The notes below the pieces were generated by a model. That model ran no database searches and was not told the origin of the DNA. It saw nothing but the letters and a program-made list of their open reading frames with translations. A DNA stretch of 17,645 nucleotides from NCBI GenBank assembly GCA_964450865.1, contig CAYVHB010000047.1, positions 1 through 17,645 of the forward strand, written 5' to 3'. Position numbers and translations under genes: made by a program. Positions 1-5,511 of this stretch are shown here, piece by piece. The stretch comes from CAYVHB01 sp964450865 (GTDB lineage Bacteria; Bacillota; Clostridia; Saccharofermentanales; UBA5734). The stretch's first letter is position 1, and every line of letters starts with the position of its first letter.

Positions 1-51
1 TACCCCCATAACGGACTTTCACCGTCAAGTGAAGCGCCATGCATGGCGCAC
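1..51 (-). mobile_element. Possible 5' end of a group II intron, running off the left edge
   Basis: Read on the minus strand from position 51, the sequence starts GTGCGCC, which fits the GUGYG consensus at the 5' end of bacterial group II introns. It continues through a perfect 16-base palindrome (34-49) and then GGTGAAAGTCC (about 22-12), a string I associate from memory with domain I of bacterial group II introns. No reverse transcriptase or domain V is visible because the element would extend beyond the window. A GC-rich hairpin lies just upstream of the proposed junction, as expected for group IIC insertion next to terminator hairpins. It could instead be an unrelated palindromic repeat or another mobile-element end. 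The call rests on motif recognition, not on a folded intron model. Confidence 0.38.
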
Positions 52-58
52 ATAATAG

Positions 59-92
59 GCGGGCCCGCACCCTGGATGCAAGCCCGGGCCGC
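59..92. terminator. GC-rich hairpin next to the possible intron end
   Basis: The stretch contains the palindrome GCGGGCCCGC (59-68) and a partner arm GCCCGGGCCGC (82-92), which pair with one bulge. A small inner hairpin is also possible. On the minus strand it is followed by CTATTAT rather than a T run, so it is a weak candidate as a classical terminator. It lies downstream of cobO on the minus strand and eight bases before the proposed intron start. Confidence 0.3.
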
Positions 93-175
93 TTCCTACC
101 ATCTGCCTGAAATTGACCAGCAAAAATTGACTGGCCATCTCCACAGTCTAGCCAGCACATCAGTCATACCAAAAC

Positions 176-220
176 AAATCCCTGACACACAACCAGGCAG
201 TGTCAGGGATTTAAATTTTT
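176..220. terminator. Intrinsic terminator, possibly bidirectional
   Basis: A perfect 13-base inverted repeat (176-188 and 200-212; AAATCCCTGACAC and its complement) encloses an 11-base loop. On the plus strand it is followed by AAATTTTT. On the minus strand the stem is followed by GTTTTGG, and the stem ends are A/T rich. The only nearby gene transcribed toward it is cobO on the minus strand, so it most likely ends the cobO transcript, although the better T tract is on the plus side. Confidence 0.7.
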
Positions 221-351
221 GCCATTGGGCGATAAATAACGACTCATCTGAGTTTAGAGCAATTATCTTGCGGGTATATGATTTTTCGATATTCCACCGT
301 TAAAAATCGCAATTTATTTCCATGCGTTAAAAGCACCCCCAGCATGGTGCA

Positions 352-414
352 CCAGGTACCAGGTACCAAGTACCAGGTACCAAGTGCCAAGTACCTGGTA
401 CTTAGTACTTAGTA
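352..414. repeat. Heptanucleotide tandem repeat, about nine units
   Basis: Nine consecutive 7-base units can be read: CCAGGTA, CCAGGTA, CCAAGTA, CCAGGTA, CCAAGTG, CCAAGTA, CCTGGTA, CTTAGTA, CTTAGTA. The last unit overlaps the end of cobO: its TAA stop (409-411) and the preceding Tyr codon are made of repeat sequence. Because 7 is not a multiple of 3, slippage inside the coding part would shift the frame, but only the last two codons are exposed. Confidence 0.9.
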
Positions 415-416
415 CT
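355..416. terminator. Long imperfect hairpin formed by the heptamer repeat
   Basis: The two halves of the heptamer array are inverted relative to each other. Positions 355-380 pair with 391-416 around a 10-base loop (381-390), with only two mismatches (367/404 and 360/411) and two G-T pairs in 26 positions. It spans the cobO stop codon on the minus strand. It may protect the transcript 3' end or aid termination, but there is no T run, so the role is inferred. Confidence 0.45.
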
Positions 417-951
417 CGATCCCCTCGCGGGCCTGAATACCGCGCTGATACGGATGTCGATCACAATGAATATTGGAGATATAATCAGCCAGGGCCAGCA
501 ACGCCGGACTGGGGTCACGGCCAGTCAGGACCACCTCCAGATCAGCCGGCTTCGACCGCAGAAAGTCGACCATATCCTGCTCGGAAAGCAATCCTGTATG
601 AATCGCACCCAGCGCCTCATCAAACACAAGCAAATCCAGCTCATGATGAACAGCTGCATCCACCGCCTGCGCAAAAAACTGGCGATGAATATCCAGCGTC
701 GCCTGCTTTTCCGCCTCACTCATCCGGTACGTAAACTTACGCGTCGGCTGCCCAGCTACAACCCGGACACCCGGCAACTGACGCAGCAGTGCAATTTCAC
801 CAGAACTGCCATCCTTGAGAAACTGAACCAGCATCACCCGCAACTGATGACCAGCAGCCCGCACAATCAAGCCAGTCGCTGCCGTCGTCTTCCCCTTGCC
901 CTCACCGCAATAAATATGAATCAAACCCGCACGGGGCTTTGCATTATTCAT
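409..951 (-). CDS. cobO: Cob(I)alamin adenosyltransferase (CobA/CobO/BtuR family)
   Basis: This 180-residue cytoplasmic enzyme transfers the adenosyl group of ATP to cob(I)alamin (or cobyrinic acid diamide), making the 5'-deoxyadenosyl form of B12. The N-terminal P-loop is GEGKGKTT at residues 16-23, after the family start (GLIHIYCGEG). LLVFDEALGAI carries the Walker-B-like acidic residues, and the C-terminal LTGRDPSPALLALADYIS segment is also typical. Length fits the family. I chose ATG at 951 because GGGAG (963-959) sits 7 bases upstream; an in-frame ATG at 1002 adds 17 residues before the family's usual start and has no good ribosome site. The gene lies downstream of nrdJ on the same strand, so the cofactor maker sits beside a cofactor user. 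Its stop codon is inside a heptamer repeat. Confidence 0.93.
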   Translation of the reverse strand: MNNAKPRAGLIHIYCGEGKGKTTAATGLIVRAAGHQLRVMLVQFLKDGSSGEIALLRQLPGVRVVAGQPTRKFTYRMSEAEKQATLDIHRQFFAQAVDAAVHHELDLLVFDEALGAIHTGLLSEQDMVDFLRSKPADLEVVLTGRDPSPALLALADYISNIHCDRHPYQRGIQAREGIEY

Positions 952-1217
952 ATCCCGTCTCCCACTGCAACCACACATCCCCCGGAAGAGGACTATCATC
1001 AAAGCTCATTTACAACCTAACTAATTCCTCTTCTTTTCCTTATCAAACTTTCTTTTCCTGCAACTTGTACTGCTCCGCCCCATCCGCACCGCAAAATCCC
1101 ACACCACGCCCCATCATCTCCCTCCCGGCCGAGGCAAAGCCCGTAAGCCCGGCCTGTGGCCGAAGTACTAAAGCGATCCGGCCGCCCCAGATAGCGAGCC
1201 GAAACCAGCGGCCGGAG

Positions 1218-1287
1218 CCGGAACCGATGCACCCGAGCGAGTTTGTCCGCGTCAGCGGACATGTCTGAGCGAAGTGCGCGGTTCCGG
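1218..1287. repeat. Nested inverted repeat downstream of nrdJ
   Basis: CCGGAACCG (1218-1226) pairs perfectly with CGGTTCCGG (1279-1287). Inside it GCAC (1229-1232) pairs with GTGC (1275-1278), and at the tip GTCCGC (1245-1250) pairs with GCGGAC (1255-1260) around a 4-base loop. The flanks of the inner hairpin also carry near-direct copies of GAGCGA. It could be a copy of a dispersed palindromic repeat, a processed 3' end of the nrdJ transcript, or a small structured RNA. The sequence alone does not decide. Confidence 0.55.
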
Positions 1288-1331
1288 ACCGGCTGCGCGG
1301 AAAACGCCGCTCCCGGCCGGTCGCATAGCAG

Positions 1332-1356
1332 GACACGGCACCAGCCGGGCCGTGTC
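1332..1356 (-). terminator. Hairpin just after nrdJ, weak terminator candidate
   Basis: GACACGGC (1332-1339) pairs with GCCGTGTC (1349-1356) around a 9-base loop, 15 bases past the nrdJ stop. On the nrdJ strand no T tract follows, so it may mark a transcript end or only stabilise it. Confidence 0.4.
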
Positions 1357-1370
1357 TTGCCTCGCCCCTC

Positions 1371-4300
1371 TCAAGAACACCCGGTCGTCGTCCCGCAATC
1401 CAGGCACACCTTGCACGTCCCATTCCGCACCATTCGCGTACTCGAACACGTCGGACACGTCGAACCATCATAAAGCTTCTCACCAACGCGCGCCGCTTCA
1501 CGGGCACTTTCATGAATAAATGGCGTGGCCGCCGCTGTCATCTGCCCATCAATCCGCGGTTCAGCCTGGGCCCCCGTGGCATACTCCGGCTCAAGCAGAT
1601 TCGGGAAAGCCGGATTGACATGGCCATTATGCAGCTCAGGCGAAGCGGCCGGCATGGACGCGTCAAAATCGTCCGGCTTGACCTGGCAACGCGAATAATC
1701 GCCGATTTCAATATCAATGATTTTACTGATCAGGTCCGAGATCGAGGTACAGTACTTGATGTAAGGGTGACGGGTCACAAAGCCGTAAGGCTCATACTTC
1801 TGGCCGCGCAGCATTTTAGAGATATTTTGCGGTGAAATATGATACTGCAGCATGACCGAAATCGTCTTCGACAGCGAATTGAGCAGACCCATGATCAGGG
1901 TGCCTTCACGGTCGGTCGTGATATAGATCTCGGAGATTTCATTGGTGCGGGTCCGGTTGACCGTTGTATAAATCTTGACGTCTTCGACCTGGGCCGGATG
2001 GGTATGCCCGGCGCGGATGCCGACCGGCTTGTCCCGGCGCGACAGATGCGGCAACGACGGCGTCGCCTCCAGCGCCTGCAGCTTCTCACGGGTTTTGGCA
2101 GCATATTCCAGCAGTTGCTGGTAAGACAGGTCCTCCAGCTTGAGATTCTGGCGGCCGGTATCCAGGCGCAGATTAAGCGGCTGAGCGAATTTCGACCCGT
2201 CGCGGTATAGGGTGATACCCTTGACGCCAAGACGCCAGGCGGTCAGATGAACATCTTTGAAATCGGCAACTGTGGCTTCCTTCGGCAGGTTCACGGTCTT
2301 GGAAATCGCTCCCGACAACAGCGGCGTCAGGGCCGCCACCATCAGGACATGACCGGTATAGTGGATGTACCGCTCACCGCTGCCGCATTGATTGGCAGTA
2401 TCAAAGACCGGCAAATGCTCAGGCTTCAAGCAGGGTGCACCTTCAATTTTCCCGTCGACGATCATGCCGTCTTCTTCACGCATGATGTAATCGAGGATAG
2501 CGGTGATCTGAACCGGTGTATAGCCCAGCCTGTGCAAACCGCGGCCAATGTTGGGATTGGCCAGCTTCATGAAACCGCCGCCCGACAGCTTTTTATAAAC
2601 AACATGGGAGAAGAAAGGCTCAATGCTGGTCGCTGCACAATCCATGGCAAAGGAAATAGTCCCGGTCGGTGCCATGACAGAAACCTGGGCATTGCGGTAA
2701 CCCCATTGAGTGCCGGCCGCTTCAGCCTGTTGCCAGGCGGTGACCAGGGCGGTACTGAATTCGGTCAGGCCCAGTCCGGCAAGCAGCGGATGATCAACCC
2801 GCAGCGGCTGGTAATTGAGATCCTCGAGCCCATCAGTCAGGGCGCCAGCCACGCGGGCATGATTGCGGATCACGCGCAGCATGGGTTCACGATTGAGGGT
2901 ATACTTGGCAAACGGCCCGACGAGCTCCGCCATCAGGGCTGACACGTAGTAGCTGCGTCCGGTCAGGATACCGACGAGCGCCGCGGCGTAGGCCCGGGCC
3001 TCAGCCGAGTCATAGGGCAGGCCGACCGTCATCAGCAGGGAGGCCAGGTTGGCCATACCCAGGCCGGTGCTGCGGAACAGATAGGTCTTGCGGGCGATAT
3101 CAACTGTCGGGAAATGACCCCAGTAGTTGGAGGCTTCCAGCACCAGCTGACAGAGGGTGATCATGTGCAGGTAGCCATCCATGTCAAAGCGCTCGTTCTC
3201 ATTATCATAAAAACGCAGAACGTTGATGGAAGCCAGGTTACAGCTGGTGTCATCCAGGAAAGCATATTCGCCGCAGGGATTGGTGGAATTCAGGCGATTG
3301 TGGCGGGCGCCAATCTGGCCATCTTCGCCGGCCGGGCAGGTATGCCAGGCATTGAAGGTATCGTCAAACTGGGGAGCCGGATCGGCACAGCGCCAGGATG
3401 CTTCGTTGAATTTCTGCCAGAGATCGGCAACCTTGACCGGCCGGTCGACCCGGCGGTCACGGCGGCCACGCAGCATCAGCTCGGCCTGCGGGTCATGAGC
3501 CAGGTTAGCCACCTTGTGCATGAATTCATCAGACAGTCGGACTGAATTGTTGCTGTTCTGGCCGGATACGGTCTGATAAGCTTCCCCGTCAATGTCCGCG
3601 TCATAACCCATTTTGGCCAGGGCCATGACTTTGTCTTCCTCACGGGCTTTCCAGAGAATGAAGTTTTCGATTTCCGGATGATCGATATCGAGACAGACCA
3701 TCTTGGCCGCCCGGCGCGTCGTGCCGCCGGACTTGATCGCGCCGGCGTTGCGGTCGAGCCCCTTGAGGAAACTCATCAGGCCCGAGGACGCGCCACCGCC
3801 GGACAAGGCTTCACCCTCGGCCCGGATGGTCGAAAAATTCGTACCGGTCCCGGAACCACCCTTGAACAGCTTCGTCTCCGAAACATATTCCTCCGAAATG
3901 GAGTGAGGACCCAGCAGCTTGTCCTCTATTGATAAAATGAAGCAGGCTGAAGCCTGGGTCCGGGTATAGTCATCCGCCGACTCAACGACCTGGCCGGATT
4001 GCTCATCAAAATAATACAGGCTGCTCTGGCCACCCTGGATGCCATAGCTGAGCTTGAGTCCGGTATTAAACCATTGTGGTGAATTGGGGGCAAACATCTG
4101 GTTCAATATGCCATATACCAGCTCGTCATAGACAATCGCAGCTTCTTCAGCTGTACCCAGCAGGCCCTCTTCTTTCAGGGCTTCGACCCAGAAATTCACC
4201 ATGCGGTGAGCCACCTGGCGCATGCTGGTCTCCCGTCCATCCGGTGAACCGACCCCGGCCTTGCGGAAATACTTCGAGGCGATGATATCGCGCGCATTCT

Positions 4301-4478
4301 GGGAATAATGAACCGGGAATTCCAGATTCTTCATATCAGTGAGAATCCGGCCGGTTTTATGATCTTTAATCAGGACATCGCAGCGGTCCCAGCTAAACAA
4401 GTCATAAACGGTCTTCTCCGGATGGTCGGAAAGTTCTGACGTGAAATATCGCCTGATAAGGGACTGCAAGGTAGCCAT
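1371..4478 (-). CDS. nrdJ: Adenosylcobalamin-dependent ribonucleotide reductase, class II
   Basis: The 1,035-residue enzyme reduces ribonucleotides to deoxyribonucleotides, using adenosylcobalamin to generate a thiyl radical; it works with or without oxygen and needs no separate radical subunit. The catalytic NPCGE motif places Asn400, Cys402 and Glu404 at the active site. Cys179 (in ASACFILS) and Cys413 (in DTSCNLAS) fit the redox-active pair. NSPQWFNTG and MAPTGTISFAMDCAATSIEP are family signatures. The C-terminus has a zinc-ribbon-like set, C1008xxC1011 and C1022xxC1025, plus C1028 and C1034; the last cysteines probably re-reduce the active site. ATG at 4478 has AGGAG (4491-4487) 8 bases upstream. 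No intein or frameshift is seen. The promoter at 4779-4808 carries two NrdR-like boxes, implying dATP/ATP-responsive repression. Confidence 0.97.
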   Translation of the reverse strand: MATLQSLIRRYFTSELSDHPEKTVYDLFSWDRCDVLIKDHKTGRILTDMKNLEFPVHYSQNARDIIASKYFRKAGVGSPDGRETSMRQVAHRMVNFWVEALKEEGLLGTAEEAAIVYDELVYGILNQMFAPNSPQWFNTGLKLSYGIQGGQSSLYYFDEQSGQVVESADDYTRTQASACFILSIEDKLLGPHSISEEYVSETKLFKGGSGTGTNFSTIRAEGEALSGGGASSGLMSFLKGLDRNAGAIKSGGTTRRAAKMVCLDIDHPEIENFILWKAREEDKVMALAKMGYDADIDGEAYQTVSGQNSNNSVRLSDEFMHKVANLAHDPQAELMLRGRRDRRVDRPVKVADLWQKFNEASWRCADPAPQFDDTFNAWHTCPAGEDGQIGARHNRLNSTNPCGEYAFLDDTSCNLASINVLRFYDNENERFDMDGYLHMITLCQLVLEASNYWGHFPTVDIARKTYLFRSTGLGMANLASLLMTVGLPYDSAEARAYAAALVGILTGRSYYVSALMAELVGPFAKYTLNREPMLRVIRNHARVAGALTDGLEDLNYQPLRVDHPLLAGLGLTEFSTALVTAWQQAEAAGTQWGYRNAQVSVMAPTGTISFAMDCAATSIEPFFSHVVYKKLSGGGFMKLANPNIGRGLHRLGYTPVQITAILDYIMREEDGMIVDGKIEGAPCLKPEHLPVFDTANQCGSGERYIHYTGHVLMVAALTPLLSGAISKTVNLPKEATVADFKDVHLTAWRLGVKGITLYRDGSKFAQPLNLRLDTGRQNLKLEDLSYQQLLEYAAKTREKLQALEATPSLPHLSRRDKPVGIRAGHTHPAQVEDVKIYTTVNRTRTNEISEIYITTDREGTLIMGLLNSLSKTISVMLQYHISPQNISKMLRGQKYEPYGFVTRHPYIKYCTSISDLISKIIDIEIGDYSRCQVKPDDFDASMPAASPELHNGHVNPAFPNLLEPEYATGAQAEPRIDGQMTAAATPFIHESAREAARVGEKLYDGSTCPTCSSTRMVRNGTCKVCLDCGTTTGCS

Positions 4479-4560
4479 GATTCATTCTCCTGTTTCTAAT
4501 GTTTCTTAATGTTGGGTTGGGTCGGCGGTCAGCATCGTCCATCGCACAGTACAAACCAGC

Positions 4561-4686
4561 CATCGTGTCGCGTCCGGTGACCGTCCGGTTCTGGCCGAAC
4601 CGGACGGTTCTGGCCGATCGTCTAATTCGCTCGCACTCGGAAAATCATCTTGCATCATGTCGCGTCCGGCGGCCGTCCGGTTCAGG
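4561..4686. repeat. Pair of 34-base direct repeats in the nrdJ leader
   Basis: Positions 4561-4594 and 4653-4686 match at 30 of 34 bases, with starts 92 bases apart (shared core TCGCGTCCGG, then CCGTCCGGTTC). Both lie in the transcribed leader between the nrdJ promoter and its start codon. The first copy also contributes an arm to the hairpin at 4580-4608. Function is unknown; an RNA element or protein-binding site is possible. Confidence 0.8.
4580..4608. repeat. Perfect 12-base inverted repeat in the nrdJ leader
   Basis: ACCGTCCGGTTC (4580-4591) and GAACCGGACGGT (4597-4608) are exact complements around a 5-base loop. A stable hairpin would form in the nrdJ leader RNA about 100-130 bases before the start codon. 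There is no T run after it on either strand, so it is not a standard terminator. Confidence 0.8.
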
Positions 4687-4718
4687 TGCGATCAACAGGA
4701 CATGCGCTTCAGACAGAA

Positions 4719-4765
4719 GATGCAGTGGACCGGGACATGTATGATGACCGGCTGTACACTGCATC
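4719..4765 (-). other. Stem at the 5' end of the nrdJ leader RNA
   Basis: GATGCAGTG (4719-4727) pairs exactly with CACTGCATC (4757-4765) around 29 bases that hold a further CCGG/CCGG pairing. It would lie a few bases from the predicted nrdJ transcript start, and its outer arm overlaps NrdR-like box 1. The same DNA may therefore act as an operator and as an RNA stem. Confidence 0.5.
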
Positions 4766-4771
4766 TAGTAC
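4756..4771. promoter_or_regulatory. NrdR-like box 1 upstream of nrdJ
   Basis: ACACTGCATCTAGTAC agrees with the published NrdR box consensus (acaCwAtATaTwGtgt, recalled from the literature) at 11 of 16 positions, keeping the C..ATxTxG core. It lies just downstream of the predicted nrdJ transcript start and exactly 31 bases from box 2, the usual three-turn spacing of tandem NrdR boxes. Confidence 0.6.
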
Positions 4772-4778
4772 CTGAGTT

Positions 4779-4808
4779 ATTGAACACCACAAGATATAGA
4801 TTTGTCAA
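4779..4808 (-). promoter_or_regulatory. Predicted nrdJ promoter
   Basis: On the minus strand a perfect -35 TTGACA (4808-4803) is followed after 18 bases by TTCAAT (4784-4779), a 4/6 match to TATAAT. Transcription would begin near 4772, giving a leader of about 290 bases. NrdR-like box 2 fills the spacer between the two hexamers, as expected for a repressor site. Confidence 0.6.
4787..4802. promoter_or_regulatory. NrdR-like box 2 inside the nrdJ promoter
   Basis: CCACAAGATATAGATT matches the NrdR consensus at 12 of 16 positions, with the TATA-like centre intact. It sits between the -35 and -10 elements of the predicted nrdJ promoter. Together with box 1 it forms the classic tandem arrangement. 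NrdR is a zinc-finger/ATP-cone repressor that senses dATP and ATP; its gene is not in this window. Confidence 0.65.
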
Positions 4809-5190
4809 TCAGTAGAATCGTTATTTCCATGGTTTCACAACAATAAATATCTGTCAATAATCCCCGGCTACAAACGGTAAAAGTCAAGTTCCAATTTTTC
4901 TTACCTCGCCTTCCTGGCCAGGCACCCGGTCCGGGGCGGACCGGCAGGCAGCATTGGCAATGAGACTGATCGATAACTGGTGTGCGGCACTGAGCAGCCA
5001 GGTCTGGTATACCTGTCCGTCCGGCGCCATGCCGCACTGCCAGAACCGGAAGAGCAATATCACTGATATGCGTGTTATTGTCCAAAATACGCGCAAAATT
5101 GCCCGGGCAACCAAGCTGGAAAAGATGATTTTCTCTGATCTTTATCGTTTTCTTTTTGTTTTGTAAACGGTTGTGTCTTCTTTGCATTTC
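4809..5190. other. Divergent intergenic stretch with hairpins; no gene seen
   Basis: Open frames exist on both strands, but none has recognisable protein character. Two inverted repeats stand out. CCGGTCCG/CGGACCGG (4926-4933 and 4937-4944) has a 3-base loop. GTGCGGCA/TGCCGCAC (4982-4989 and 5030-5037) encloses a second hairpin, CAGGT/ACCTG (4999-5003 and 5011-5015). The segment 5120-5165 is T rich on the plus strand. The GC-rich core flanked by AT-rich DNA could be a decayed gene or a structured element; I cannot identify it. Confidence 0.5.
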
Positions 5191-5220
5191 TTGACACATC
5201 CTGTCTGACAATGCTAAATT
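5191..5220 (+). promoter_or_regulatory. Predicted nadB promoter
   Basis: A perfect -35 TTGACA (5191-5196) is followed after 18 bases by TAAATT (5215-5220), preceded by TG (5212-5213) as an extended -10. Transcription would begin near 5227, giving a leader of about 285 bases before nadB. The leader contains a hairpin at 5355-5377 (CAGCCC-GGC paired with GCC-GGGCTG, one bulged A). Confidence 0.6.
5193..5205. promoter_or_regulatory. Small palindrome over the nadB -35 element
   Basis: GACA-CATCC-TGTC overlaps the -35 hexamer of the nadB promoter, the right place for a repressor site. In Firmicutes, nad genes are often repressed by NiaR (YrxA) in response to niacin, through palindromic sites. I cannot confirm that this matches the NiaR motif, so the regulator is a guess. 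Confidence 0.3.
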
Positions 5221-5511
5221 AAATACAAAACAAAGTCGCCTCGCAGCAGGTCAGCCCCAATTATGTGCTGTCCCGACCGGATGCGTTAAAATCAATATCT
5301 GACTTCGATAGCCGTCTTGCCATCTGATTCCGACTCATTTCTGGATTGTCCAGCCAGCCCAGGCCCGTGCCGGGCTGCCCAGTCCCGACCCTGGTTCGTT
5401 GCTTTCAGGACTATCTCCGGAAGTGGTACGGCCACCGATTCCCTCAACAGCCGGTCGGCAGGCCCTTTACCGCCGGTCAGGCTCCAGAGGAGCACGTGGA
5501 GTGATTGAAAC

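Larger units (their letters stand above)
952..1370. other. Structured spacer between nrdJ and cobO; no gene seen
   Basis: No convincing coding sequence lies here; the open frames are GC-rich chance frames without recognisable protein character. The half nearest nrdJ (about 1120-1370) is very GC rich and full of inverted repeats, listed separately. The half nearest cobO is pyrimidine rich on the plus strand (purine rich on the cobO strand). I see no confident promoter for cobO, so it may be read through from nrdJ or have its own weak promoter. Confidence 0.6.

Noticed and set aside
43..303. Short plus-strand gene at the left edge
   Set aside because: It spans the palindrome, the GC hairpin and the terminator, has no ribosome site and shows no recognisable protein features.
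952..1002. Longer cobO start at 1002
   Set aside because: It adds 17 residues before the family's usual N-terminus and has no ribosome site, whereas ATG 951 has GGGAG at proper spacing.
1371..4478. Intein or frameshift in nrdJ
   Set aside because: The protein is long, but the catalytic, redox and C-terminal cysteine motifs run in order without an inserted splicing domain.
4479..4772. Cobalamin riboswitch ahead of nrdJ
   Set aside because: The leader is structured and contains a CCACTG string, but I find no B12 box and not the expected core arrangement. B12 riboswitches also usually repress B12-independent enzymes rather than the B12-dependent one.
4777..5211. Small genes in the nrdJ-nadB spacer on either strand
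   Set aside because: The translations are cysteine- and arginine-rich without domain character, overlap hairpins and promoters, and lack good ribosome sites.
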